Below, one piece after another: positions 7,647-15,821 of a stretch of DNA of 37,454 nt; position 1 is the stretch's first letter; every line of letters starts with the position of its first letter. The notes under the pieces were generated by a model. The model was not told the DNA's origin. It did no database searches and saw nothing but the letters and a program-made list of their open reading frames with translations. Made by a program: the position numbers and the translations under genes. The stretch comes from Clostridiaceae bacterium (GTDB lineage Bacteria > Bacillota > Clostridia > Acetivibrionales > DUMC01), in contig JAAZDH010000115.1 in assembly GCA_012512865.1 (NCBI GenBank), positions 1-37,454 of the forward strand, given 5' to 3'.

Positions 7647-9263
7647 ATGCTCAAACTAAACAAGGAAAGCTTAAAGAATAAAGAAGCATTTGTAAAGGCT
7701 GGCATAGAAATACCGGGTTTTGACGCGGATGCCATGATTTCGGATACTGTTGAAAACCCCGTATGGGTGCATTTCGGTGCAGGCAATATTTTCAGGGGGT
7801 TTATAGCGGTTCTCCAGCAGGAGTTAATAGAATCAGGTGAATCCAACAAGGGCATTACCGCGGTCGAGACATATGATTTTGAAATTATTGATAAAATATA
7901 CTCGCCATACGACAACCTGTCCCTCCTGGTAATACTTTATCCCGATGGAAGTTTTTCCAAGAAGGTTGTTGCAAGCGTGGCAGAATCCCTGGTTGGAGAT
8001 CCTGCAAGAGGGGAAGACTGGAAAAGGCTGAATGATATTTTCGCAAAACCTTCCTTGCAGTTTGCAAGCTTTACGATAACCGAGAAGGGATATAATATCC
8101 GGAAGCTTACGGGTGAGTTTCTGCCGGAAGTGGAAAAAGATATGGCGGAAGGTCCTGGCAACCCTTTGAATGTTATGTCAAAAGTAGCTTCCCTCGCATA
8201 TACCAGGTTTAAAAGCGGAAAACTTCCCATTGCCCTTGTAAGCATGGATAATTGTGCCGAAAACGGGAGAAAACTTTACGAGGCCGTTATAAGCATTGCA
8301 AGCGCATGGGCTGAAAAAGGCCTTGTTGAAAAAGAGTTTATTGATTACTTGAACGATACAAGCAAGGTTTCTTTCCCATGGACCATGATAGACAAAATAA
8401 CCCCGAGGCCTTCTGATGATATAAAGAAAATGCTGGATGATACCGGCATGCAGGGCATGGATATTTTAAGAACAGAAAAAAATACATTTATCGCACCCTT
8501 TGTTAATGCCGAAGGCCCGCAATACCTGGTGGTGGAGGATAGTTTCCCGAACGGCCGCCCGCCCCTTGAGAAAACAGGAGTGATATTTACAGACAGGGAA
8601 ACGGTTGACAGGGTGGAAAAAATGAAGGTGGGGACATGTTTAAATCCTCTCCATACGGCTCTTGCAATATTTGGCTGCCTGTTGGGATACAAGACCATTG
8701 CCCGGGAAATGAAGGATGATATTTTAAGAAAACTGGTGGAAAAGATCGGGTTAGAGGAAGGCATGCCGGTTGTTGTCAACCCGGGCGTAATTAATCCCGT
8801 TGATTTCGCAAAGGAAGTAATAGAGAAGAGACTGCCAAATCCATATATACCCGATACGCCGCAAAGAATTGCCACCGATACGTCACAGAAGATGAAGGTA
8901 AGGTTCGGCCATACCATAAAAGCGTACATGAACAGGCCTGACCTGGATCCTGCCTCCCTGAAGTATATACCGCTGGTGATTGCAGGCTGGTGCAGGTATC
9001 TCATGGAAATAGACGATTCAGGAAACGAGATGACCCTAAGCCCTGATCCAATGCTTGATACATTGAGGCAGTATATAGGCGGTATTAAAATCGGGGATGT
9101 TTCCAGTGTTGGAGACAAGCTTAAACCCATATTGTCAAACAGCGAGCTTTTTGGCTTGGACCTGTACAAGGCAGGGCTTGGCGAAAGAATAGAGAATTAC
9201 TTTAAAGAAATGATAGCGGGTAAAAATGCCATAAGGGAAACATTGAGAAAGTACCTGGGGTAA
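7647..9263 (+). CDS. Mannitol dehydrogenase-family oxidoreductase (fructuronate reductase/mannonate dehydrogenase-like)
   Basis: This protein of about 538 residues belongs to the polyol/uronate long-chain dehydrogenase family (mannitol dehydrogenase, UxuB). The N-terminal Rossmann half carries VWVHFGAGNIFRGF, the middle carries FPWTMIDKITPRP, and the C-terminal catalytic half carries CLNPLHTALA with the conserved Asn and His. A Lys precedes them (KMKVG), one residue further away than in the classical mannitol dehydrogenase spacing. The frame is open from 7551, but that point lies inside the promoter. ATG 7647 has AGAGGTGG 6 nt upstream and begins the conserved MLKLNKESL start. The enzyme probably reduces a keto-sugar acid in hexuronate catabolism; the exact substrate is uncertain. 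Confidence 0.85.
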   Translation: MLKLNKESLKNKEAFVKAGIEIPGFDADAMISDTVENPVWVHFGAGNIFRGFIAVLQQELIESGESNKGITAVETYDFEIIDKIYSPYDNLSLLVILYPDGSFSKKVVASVAESLVGDPARGEDWKRLNDIFAKPSLQFASFTITEKGYNIRKLTGEFLPEVEKDMAEGPGNPLNVMSKVASLAYTRFKSGKLPIALVSMDNCAENGRKLYEAVISIASAWAEKGLVEKEFIDYLNDTSKVSFPWTMIDKITPRPSDDIKKMLDDTGMQGMDILRTEKNTFIAPFVNAEGPQYLVVEDSFPNGRPPLEKTGVIFTDRETVDRVEKMKVGTCLNPLHTALAIFGCLLGYKTIAREMKDDILRKLVEKIGLEEGMPVVVNPGVINPVDFAKEVIEKRLPNPYIPDTPQRIATDTSQKMKVRFGHTIKAYMNRPDLDPASLKYIPLVIAGWCRYLMEIDDSGNEMTLSPDPMLDTLRQYIGGIKIGDVSSVGDKLKPILSNSELFGLDLYKAGLGERIENYFKEMIAGKNAIRETLRKYLG

Positions 9264-9281
9264 ATTTGAATATATTCTTTA

Positions 9282-9348
9282 TAGAGAATAATTGAGAATA
9301 GTTTTTGTAGAGAATAATTGAGAATAGCATTTGTAGAAAATAATAGAA
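9282..9348. repeat. 26-bp tandem repeat, two full copies and one partial
   Basis: Units begin at 9282, 9308 and 9334 (partial), each starting TAGAGAATAATTGAGAATAG or a close variant. The first two differ only in the YWTTTG end. The repeat lies directly after the dehydrogenase stop codon. Confidence 0.7.
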
Positions 9349-9437
9349 CGAGGGGCATAATTATCCAGGGAACTTTAAGGTACAGCAATCGTCTAATTAT
9401 ACAAAGCAGCCACGTGGCAGAAGCCATAGAACAGCTT

Positions 9438-9472
9438 AAAAAAAGGAAGGCAGGAATCTCCTTCCCTTTTTT
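9438..9472 (+). terminator. Rho-independent terminator after the dehydrogenase gene
   Basis: An A-rich arm plus GGAAGG (9445-9450) pairs with CCTTCC (9460-9465) across a 9-nt loop, followed by TTTTTT. One bulged C lies in the 3' arm. The A7/T6 flanks would let it work in both directions. It stands 175 bp after the dehydrogenase stop. Confidence 0.6.
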
Positions 9473-9842
9473 AAGAAATTTTTAAGAAATTTCTAAGAAA
9501 AATTTAATTAAGATTTTAGCTAAAAATGTGTTATTATTTATGTAGGAAAAACATAGAAGAAATTGCAACATTAGAAAATCCGGGCGGGGGATTGATATTG
9601 CTCTGTGGGAGATGGTCTTTGCATTGGGATTGACGGGGAGCAACGTGATAGATATTTGAGTAATGCGAGACAGTCATAATATTGCCAGGCTGTTGATATA
9701 CTTTTGATATATATTTTATATATAAATATGCTGTTGATGTGAAAAACTAATACCAGGGCGGTAAAAGGCATTAAAGCGGTAAAAAGGTAAGAACATGCTG
9801 GCAAAGGTAAAACTGGTGAAACTGGTAATGATTAGATAAAAA

Positions 9843-9876
9843 AGAAGTTGATATTAAACTTCTATTGATAGATAAT
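9843..9876 (+). promoter_or_regulatory. Promoter with 7-bp inverted repeat over the -35 (LTA synthase-like gene)
   Basis: TTGATA (9848-9853), a 17-bp spacer and GATAAT (9871-9876) form a good vegetative promoter 142 bp before the TTG start at 10018. AGAAGTT (9843-9849) and AACTTCT (9857-9863) form a perfect inverted repeat overlapping the -35, a likely repressor site (inferred). Confidence 0.5.
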
Positions 9877-10017
9877 AATAGTACAAGGTTATAAAGTAAA
9901 TATAATAATAAATATAAAATATTTAAATATGTTTAAAACGATACGCTTAAAATGACACGCTTGTAACAATATATTGCTATATTGCTGACAGCTGGTGCAT
10001 AAGGAGGAGAAATAAGT

Positions 10018-11922
10018 TTGGAAGAACTTGTTTACAGGAAAAATGCCGGCAGCAACATTATAAAGAATATGCAAGATAAACTGTTATCCAGGGAATTATT
10101 CTACTGGTTGTATTTTTTCCTGTCTATTATGCTGAAGTGCCTGTATTTCCAGTTTACAACCAAGATTAATACCGGGCCTGTTTTTTCGCAGGAAAACATC
10201 CCGATGTTTTTTGCATCGTTTTTTATACTGGTTATAATAACATCGCCAATCAGCCTGCTCCGCGGTAAGAACCGGCTGACGGCATTATTCATTCTTAACC
10301 TGGCACTATCCGTGCTTCTTGCAAGCGATACCAATTTCTTTAGGTACTACTATAGCATACTGACCATCCCCGTTATACTCCAGGCGGATATCAAGCTTTT
10401 GAACTCCGTTAATCAAAGCATAATCAGCCTTTTTAAAATAAAAGATTTAATTTATATTGCGGATTTGCCGGTTTTACTTATTTGGCTTGTAAGCCTGCGT
10501 AAAAGGGAAGTATTGAAAACACGCTTTCCAGTTAGACTTGCGGGATTTGTCATGTCCTTTTTACTAGGTTTGTCGGGATTTTTGGCAGTATACAGCGGCA
10601 TAACGCTTGATGCACTCGTTTACAGCGGGAATTTCGTGGCAAAAAAGCTTGGCGTGTTGTATTCCCATCTAGACAACACGAAAATGTATATCAGGGACAA
10701 TATTATTGATGAAAACGAATTAACAAGCAAGGAAATAGAATATGTCAGGAAATTCTTCAACCAAAAGACCGACCCGGGAAGAAAATTCAGGGGTGTCGCA
10801 AAAGGTAAAAACTTAATCGTGGTGCAGGTGGAAGCCCTTCAAGGCTTTATGATCAACACCGAGGTGGGAGGAAAGGAAATCACCCCCAACTTAAACAGGT
10901 TGATCAAGGAAAGCCTGTATTTTGACAATATGTATTACCAGATTGCAGGGGGTAATACTTCTGATTCCGAGTTCGTGTTTAATAATTCTTTGTTTCCTGC
11001 TAGGGAAGGGGCTGTATATATAAGGTACCCGGAAAACATGTATCACTCGCTGCCTAAAATATTGAATGAGCAGGGATATAATACCTATGCTCTCCATGCC
11101 TTTACGGCCCATTTCTGGAACAGGACCGAAATGTACAAATCACAGGGATTCAACAAGTTTATTGATTCTGATTACTACGAAATGGATGAATTTGCATGCT
11201 GGGAAGGGAATGCATTAAGCGATTCATCCTTTTTCAGGCAGTCCTTTGACAAGATTGATACGTCATCGGCGCCTTTTTATACGTTTTTCGTAACTCTTTC
11301 CAGCCACCATCCCTTCAACTATTTCGAGGATTATGAATTTGATGTGGGGGAACTGCAGGGAACCTTTCTTGGCAATTTCATAAAGGCTATAAACTACGCG
11401 GATAAATGCCTGGGAGAATTCATAGAGCAGCTTAAGGAGAGAGGATTGTACGACAATTCCCTCCTTGTCATATACGGGGACCACTCGGGCGTACCCAAGC
11501 ACGAGGCTGACCAGCTGATGGATTTTTTGGGGCTTGAATACAGCGAGGTGGAATGGATAAAGCTGCAAAAAATACCGTGCATTATACATTACCCGGGGCT
11601 TAAGAATGGAGAAGTTGTAAGTACAACCTCAGGAATTATCGACCTGTTGCCTACCATTGCCAACCTAATGGATTTGGAAGCGCCTTATACGCTTGGAAGG
11701 GATTTTTTGAATTCAAATGAAAAGGGCCATGTTATCTTGAGAAACGGCAACGTGATTACAGACGATTATGTCTATTTTAATGAACTGGGAGAAGTTTATG
11801 ACATTAAAACCGGGAAGCTTTTGAAAATGAAGGACTATGAAAAGAAACTCAAAACCTTGCTGAACAAGCTTTATATCTCTGATTTAATAATCGAGAAAGA
11901 TGTCTTTTGCGTGCTTAAATGA
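10018..11922 (+). CDS. Lipoteichoic acid synthase-type membrane sulfatase-fold enzyme
   Basis: This 634-residue protein has about five N-terminal membrane helices (about residues 25-205) and an extracellular sulfatase/alkaline-phosphatase-fold domain. The LtaS motifs are all present: metal-ligand Glu in LIVVQVEALQGF (about 265-276), catalytic Thr in GNTSDSEF (about 311-318), substrate-binding HFWNR (about 365), His in SSHHPF and metal ligands in YGDHSG (about 486). Such enzymes move glycerol-phosphate from phosphatidylglycerol to a growing teichoic chain outside the membrane. The start is TTG, supported by AAGGAGGA at 10001-10008. It could instead be a primase or a phosphoglycerol transferase acting on other polymers. 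It has its own promoter. Confidence 0.9.
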   Translation: MEELVYRKNAGSNIIKNMQDKLLSRELFYWLYFFLSIMLKCLYFQFTTKINTGPVFSQENIPMFFASFFILVIITSPISLLRGKNRLTALFILNLALSVLLASDTNFFRYYYSILTIPVILQADIKLLNSVNQSIISLFKIKDLIYIADLPVLLIWLVSLRKREVLKTRFPVRLAGFVMSFLLGLSGFLAVYSGITLDALVYSGNFVAKKLGVLYSHLDNTKMYIRDNIIDENELTSKEIEYVRKFFNQKTDPGRKFRGVAKGKNLIVVQVEALQGFMINTEVGGKEITPNLNRLIKESLYFDNMYYQIAGGNTSDSEFVFNNSLFPAREGAVYIRYPENMYHSLPKILNEQGYNTYALHAFTAHFWNRTEMYKSQGFNKFIDSDYYEMDEFACWEGNALSDSSFFRQSFDKIDTSSAPFYTFFVTLSSHHPFNYFEDYEFDVGELQGTFLGNFIKAINYADKCLGEFIEQLKERGLYDNSLLVIYGDHSGVPKHEADQLMDFLGLEYSEVEWIKLQKIPCIIHYPGLKNGEVVSTTSGIIDLLPTIANLMDLEAPYTLGRDFLNSNEKGHVILRNGNVITDDYVYFNELGEVYDIKTGKLLKMKDYEKKLKTLLNKLYISDLIIEKDVFCVLK

Positions 11923-11952
11923 AGATAGAGAGTTTAAGCGGGCTTTTTCCCG

Positions 11953-12177
11953 TCAAATCCTTCCTGGCGTTTTGCGGCATTTTGCCAGTGTTTTTCGACC
12001 TGGGTAACCAAGTTCACGGATTGCATCTTCTACATGTTTGTCATACTTGTTGTAGTGCTGGATTTGCCTTTTCATATTCTTTTTTAATGCGTATGGATAT
12101 TCTCTATACTCATGCAGGGTCCATAATTTTTCTCATGTAGGAGTCTATAGTTTTGTTAGCATGTCCAATCTTTTTTT
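11953..12177 (-). pseudogene. Decayed transposase fragment (IS3-type helix-turn-helix region)
   Basis: Reading the minus strand from about 12177, the frame encodes IGHANKTIDSYMRKIMDPA, then meets TGA. Removing one T (about 12112) continues into EYREYPYALKKNMKRQIQ and DAIRELGYPGRKTLAKC up to the stop at 11953. The segment IRELGYP-R-TL is typical of the helix-turn-helix start of IS3-family transposases. The fragment has a frameshift, no start and no terminal inverted repeats that I can find. It abuts the end of the LTA-synthase-like gene, so an old insertion was largely deleted. The family assignment is by motif memory only. Confidence 0.5.
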
Positions 12178-12250
12178 AACAAGCGCAAAACTTCCTTTAA
12201 GCGGGAAAATATCCCATATTATAACCAAAAATACCCAAATATATTTAATA

Positions 12251-12279
12251 TTGACAAGTTGAATTTCGTCATGTATAAT
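12251..12279 (+). promoter_or_regulatory. Consensus sigma-A promoter of the Tad cluster
   Basis: TTGACA (12251-12256), exactly 17 bp, then TATAAT (12274-12279) match the vegetative consensus perfectly. Transcription would begin near 12286 and leave a leader of about 100 nt before the CpaE-like gene. No other strong promoter is visible before the FHA gene, so this probably drives the whole cluster. Confidence 0.75.
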
Positions 12280-12385
12280 ATTACCATAATAGGTAGTTAA
12301 TATATAAAATGGCATATATATAGAAATTCCATGAAATTATTAAAGGCAGTGTAATTAATTAATTATATGTGTGATGGAGAATGTG

Positions 12386-13795
12386 ATGAACAGGGGGATT
12401 AATACTGCTATGATGAGGTTGAGCTTGGTAATTGCAGACAAAGATAAAGCATACGTTGAAAGCCTTACGGGGTTTTTAACGGATAAATATCCGCAAAAAT
12501 TTAGAGTCAGCTTTTTTACAGATAAAAATCATCTTGCAGATTTTCTTATGAAAAGCGGTGAAAAAGTGGAGGTGCTCCTAATTTCCCCCGAACTATACGA
12601 TGAGTTGAAATCCTGTTGTCATGCATTCTATGCCAATTACAAAAAAATCAATGTGAATTGTCATGGGATTAACGGCAATCATCAAGAATTTAATACAAAT
12701 TGCCGCGAATTTAACGGCAATTACCATGGACCCGGTGCAAGCCACCATGAATTCAATACCGAAGAGTACAAGGAAAAAGTTCCTGTTATCATACTGCTGG
12801 TTGGCAATGATGTTCCCCGCGAGTCCTATGCCTTTAATACCATTTTCAAGTACCAGCATGGAGATAAATTAGTGAGTGATATTATCGGCATATACGAAAG
12901 CAAGTATGAGAATTCAGGGCTGTCTTTAAAACATGCGGGGAAATGCGAAGAATACAGTGAGAAAAAAGGACAAGGGGATGTGAATAAAACATGGCTGGTT
13001 TCAGTCTATTCACCTGCCGGGGGTGCAGGAAAGACCACGATTGCAGTGAATTCATGTATTCAATGCGCACGGGAAGGGATGAAGGCATTGTACCTGAACC
13101 TTGAGAGTATTAGCTCGACACCATGTTTTTTTGAATGCGATTTAAACAATGAACCCAGTAATAATTTCTCAACCATTATACTGGCGGCAAAAGAAAAGAA
13201 TAAGAACCTGTATGCCAAAATCGAGGGCATGAAACTTGTTGACGCGGTGCATAATATCCACTATTTGCTCCCGCCTGACAGCTCACTGGAGGTGGAGGAA
13301 ATGCTGCCGGACGAAATCAAGTACTTGCTTCGAGAAATTACATTGACGGGGTATTATGACGTAGTTTTTGCGGACCTGGACAGTTCCCTGGCCGTACGAA
13401 ACCTGGCCGTAATGGAAGAGAGCGACAATATAATATTGGTCCATACCCCTGGAATTGTATCAAGACAGAAAATACTGGGTTTTTACAAGGAGCTTGGAAT
13501 TTATCGCCGGCTAAAGGGAGTGAATTTGCAAGAGAAACTGGTTTTGGTAGTGAACAGGTACGATGAGAGCATCCCGGAAAAAATCAAGGATGATATTGAT
13601 GTGATATGTGCAACCATGGGAATAGAGCAATATTTTAAAATCCCGGTTGGCAACCAGGCTGCAGGATACACGGGGGACTATCTTAGGCTGGGTTTGCATG
13701 GCAGGAGCAGGACGGGGGAGCAGGATGGGCTAACCAGGGAAATACGCAAGCTCGTGGACAAGTATATAAAGGCAGGAAGTGCAACCGTAATGTAA
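12386..13795 (+). CDS. CpaE/TadZ-like P-loop ATPase of the Tad cluster
   Basis: This protein of about 469 residues has an N-terminal receiver-like domain (RLSLVIADKDKAYVESL) and a C-terminal ParA/MinD-type ATPase. The deviant Walker A VYSPAGGAGKTT lies roughly two-fifths along the protein, and VVFADLDSS follows in the Walker B position. In Tad systems this protein (CpaE/TadZ) localises the secretion machine. An insertion of 21-bp repeats (12647-12766) lies between the two domains. The start is uncertain: GTG 12371 has no ribosome site, ATG 12386 has GGAGA 6 nt upstream, and ATG 12410/12413 follows AGGGGG and starts right at the conserved domain. CpaF follows about 50 bp downstream. Confidence 0.85.
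   Translation: MNRGINTAMMRLSLVIADKDKAYVESLTGFLTDKYPQKFRVSFFTDKNHLADFLMKSGEKVEVLLISPELYDELKSCCHAFYANYKKINVNCHGINGNHQEFNTNCREFNGNYHGPGASHHEFNTEEYKEKVPVIILLVGNDVPRESYAFNTIFKYQHGDKLVSDIIGIYESKYENSGLSLKHAGKCEEYSEKKGQGDVNKTWLVSVYSPAGGAGKTTIAVNSCIQCAREGMKALYLNLESISSTPCFFECDLNNEPSNNFSTIILAAKEKNKNLYAKIEGMKLVDAVHNIHYLLPPDSSLEVEEMLPDEIKYLLREITLTGYYDVVFADLDSSLAVRNLAVMEESDNIILVHTPGIVSRQKILGFYKELGIYRRLKGVNLQEKLVLVVNRYDESIPEKIKDDIDVICATMGIEQYFKIPVGNQAAGYTGDYLRLGLHGRSRTGEQDGLTREIRKLVDKYIKAGSATVM
12647..12766 (+). repeat. In-frame 21-bp repeat inside the CpaE-like gene
   Basis: Units of 7 codons start at 12647, 12668, 12689, 12710, 12731 and 12752 (partial). They encode INVNCHG, INGNHQE, FNTNCRE, FNGNYHG, PGASHHE and FNTEE. 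The pattern is [IF]-N-x-N-x-x-[GE], a linker rich in Asn and His that is foreign to the family. It lies between the receiver-like and ATPase domains. Confidence 0.75.
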
Positions 13796-13845
13796 CAGCA
13801 TGGCGTACTGCCGAGGGGGAGAGCTACTGGAATGAGGGGGTGGCA

Positions 13846-15081
13846 GTGATTACGCGTAATATTGATAATATTGTAGAAGATATAAGGGAAAGTGTTAACG
13901 ATAAGGTGGATGCCGGGAAGGCCATATCCGATGAGGAGATAAAAGAATTAATAACCACAGAGGTTTTTAAAAAGTCACGGGATTCTTATATCAGCATGAA
14001 AGAAAAACAGGAAATAATCAGGGTGATTTTTAATTCCATGAGAGGTTTGGGGATTTTACAGCCTCTTATCGATGACCACACCATAACCGAAATAATGGTA
14101 AACGGCCCCGGGGATATTTTTATCGAGCGGGACGGGTGCATATACAAGCAAGATATAAAGTTTGAAAGCGAGGAAAAGTTGGAAGACATAATCCAATCAA
14201 TAGTTTCAAGGGCCAACAGGACGGTGAATGAAGCATCGCCCATCGTGGATGCCAGGCTCAAGGATGGCTCGCGGGTGAATGTTGTTTTAAAACCTATAGC
14301 GCTAAACGGGCCGGTCATGACGATACGAAAGTTCCCGGATGAGCCCGTTACAATGGATAAGCTGGTGGAACTGGGTTCCATAACCCGTGAAGCGGCTGAT
14401 TTTTTAAGGAAGCTCGTGAGGGCGAAATACAACATTTTTATATGTGGAGGTGCAGGCTCGGGGAAAACCACGTTTTTAAACGCCTTGTCAAATTTTATAC
14501 CGGGGGATGAAAGAATCATAACCATTGAGGATTCTGCCGAGCTCAGGATAACAGGCGTAAAAAACCTTGTCAGGCTGGAGACGAGAAACGAGAACCTGGA
14601 AGGCAAGGGAAGGATAAGCATGCGTGACCTTATAAGGACAAGCTTGAGAATGAGGCCTGAAAGAATAATCGTCGGGGAGGTAAGGGGTGAAGAAGCCCTG
14701 GACATGCTTCAGGCAATGAATACAGGCCATGACGGGTCATTATCAACGGGCCACGGGAATTCTCCCAAGGATATGCTAAGCAGGCTCGAGACCATGGTGC
14801 TGAGTGCGGCGCCATTGCCGCTCCAGGCAATACGCCAGCAAATAGCTTCCGCGATTGAAATAATAGTGCACCTGTCAAGGATGAGGGACAAATCAAGGAA
14901 AACCTTGGAAATAACCGAGGTCTGCGGTATCGAGGATGGCCAGGTGGTATTGAATCCCCTGTTTATTTTCGAGGATGAAGGCGATACAAAAGAAGGCCTG
15001 GTAAAAGGCTCCCTGAGGAGAACGGGCAATGAAATGAGAAGAAAAGCCAAGTTCAAAATGGCAGGGATGGCAGCGGGATGA
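13846..15081 (+). CDS. CpaF/TadA-type secretion ATPase
   Basis: This protein of about 411 residues belongs to the type II/IV secretion ATPase family, CpaF/TadA branch. It shows the N-terminal segment GLGILQPLIDD and EIMVNGPGDIFIERDG, then Walker A ICGGAGSGKTT (about residue 200), the Asp-box region ERIITIEDSAELR, Walker B RIIVGEVRGEEALDML and the His-box MNTGHDGSLSTGHGNS. It powers pilus assembly as a cytoplasmic hexamer under TadB/TadC. An in-frame GTG lies at 13840, but the GAGGGG ribosome site (13834-13839) overlaps it and stands 6 nt from GTG 13846, so I favour 13846. The gene lies between the CpaE-like and TadB genes. Confidence 0.93.
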   Translation: MITRNIDNIVEDIRESVNDKVDAGKAISDEEIKELITTEVFKKSRDSYISMKEKQEIIRVIFNSMRGLGILQPLIDDHTITEIMVNGPGDIFIERDGCIYKQDIKFESEEKLEDIIQSIVSRANRTVNEASPIVDARLKDGSRVNVVLKPIALNGPVMTIRKFPDEPVTMDKLVELGSITREAADFLRKLVRAKYNIFICGGAGSGKTTFLNALSNFIPGDERIITIEDSAELRITGVKNLVRLETRNENLEGKGRISMRDLIRTSLRMRPERIIVGEVRGEEALDMLQAMNTGHDGSLSTGHGNSPKDMLSRLETMVLSAAPLPLQAIRQQIASAIEIIVHLSRMRDKSRKTLEITEVCGIEDGQVVLNPLFIFEDEGDTKEGLVKGSLRRTGNEMRRKAKFKMAGMAAG

Positions 15082-15172
15082 AAGCCGTACTGAAAGGAGG
15101 GTATGAATTAAAGCCAAGGCCGGTTGTATAAAAGGCAGTGCAAAAGTCAGCAAAAAGCCAGTATAGAAGGTG

Positions 15173-15345
15173 ATATGAAAGGCAACATGGAGGTATGAAA
15201 GACGGCATGAAAGGGGGTATGAAAGAGGATGTGAAAGGAGGTGTGCAAGACAGCATGAAAGGGGGTATGGAAGGTGGTATGAAAGACAGCATGAAAGGTG
15301 GTATGGGAAGCAGTATGAAAGGCGGTATGAAAAACATGGACTATA
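15173..15345 (+). repeat. 12-bp repeat array, each unit with Shine-Dalgarno and ATG (TadB leader)
   Basis: From 15195 to 15326 lie eleven head-to-tail 12-bp units of the form ATGAAAGGNGGT and variants, encoding MKDG, MKGG, MKED, VKGG, VQDS, MKGG, MEGG, MKDS, MKGG, MGSS, MKGG. Degenerate copies extend a little to each side. In most units GGNGG sits directly before the next ATG, so the array repeats ribosome-site and start-codon modules in one reading frame. Confidence 0.8.
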
Positions 15346-15821
15346 ATACATACGTCATGCCCGTGAGAGAAAAACTGTTCAACATTATTAAAATAGCACC
15401 GTTGATTTACCTTCTTGGATTTTTGTTTTACAAGAATCACCTATTGAGTACCGTGCTTTGCATGGGTGCCTTGTTTTATCCCCGTTTGAAAGTAAAGGCA
15501 ATAATAAGGAAAAGGAAGGAAGAGCTTAACTTGCAGTTTAAGGACATGCTTTATTCCCTTAAATCTTCCCTGTGGGCCGGAAAGCCTATCGAGCTTGCCT
15601 TCGGGGAAGTAACAAAAGACCTTTGTATCCTTTATCCCGACCCTTCAGCTCCAATTATACAGGAGAGCTCCCTTATAGTAAAAAAGCTTGAAATGAATAA
15701 CACGGTGGAATCGGCGTTTTCGAATTTTGCCGAAAGGTCCGGGGTTGACGACATTAAAGATTTTGCAGAAGTGCTTAAAATTTGCAAGAGAACGGGGGGG
15801 GAAACCTGGTTGAAGTTGTAA
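15195..15821 (+). CDS. TadB-like inner-membrane platform protein, N-terminal part (frame broken at G8)
   Basis: The frame encodes 208 residues. The first 44 or so are the MKGG repeat leader, and recognisable TadB sequence begins near MDYNTYVMPVREKLFN (about 15336), followed by two membrane helices and the cytoplasmic T2SSF segment LQFKDMLYSLKSSLWAGKPI. At the conserved ICKRTGGNL site the frame runs into a G8 tract (15794-15801) and ends early at 15821 with ETWLKL. The rest of the protein continues in the -1 frame. Any of several in-frame ATGs could start translation. This may be a pseudogene, a slippage-regulated gene or a sequencing error; the rest of both frames is intact, which argues against old decay. 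Confidence 0.75.
   Translation: MKDGMKGGMKEDVKGGVQDSMKGGMEGGMKDSMKGGMGSSMKGGMKNMDYNTYVMPVREKLFNIIKIAPLIYLLGFLFYKNHLLSTVLCMGALFYPRLKVKAIIRKRKEELNLQFKDMLYSLKSSLWAGKPIELAFGEVTKDLCILYPDPSAPIIQESSLIVKKLEMNNTVESAFSNFAERSGVDDIKDFAEVLKICKRTGGETWLKL

Larger units (their letters stand above)
9264..10017. other. 754-bp gene-free spacer
   Basis: This stretch holds a 26-bp tandem repeat (9282-9348), a rho-independent terminator (9438-9472), AT-rich DNA with TTGATATA-type runs (about 9690-9740) and a promoter with an inverted repeat (9843-9876). The short open frames inside lack ribosome sites and recognisable products. It probably contains only regulatory and degenerate sequence. Confidence 0.5.

Noticed and set aside
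8345..9169. 274-codon minus-strand frame inside the dehydrogenase gene
   Set aside because: It is a shadow of a clearly conserved gene on the plus strand.
11919..12140. 73-codon plus-strand frame overlapping the LTA-synthase-like stop
   Set aside because: There is no clear ribosome site and the opposite strand carries a recognisable transposase remnant.
13986..14705. 239-codon minus-strand frame inside CpaF
   Set aside because: It lies opposite conserved CpaF motifs and is Ser/Leu-rich, as expected of a shadow.
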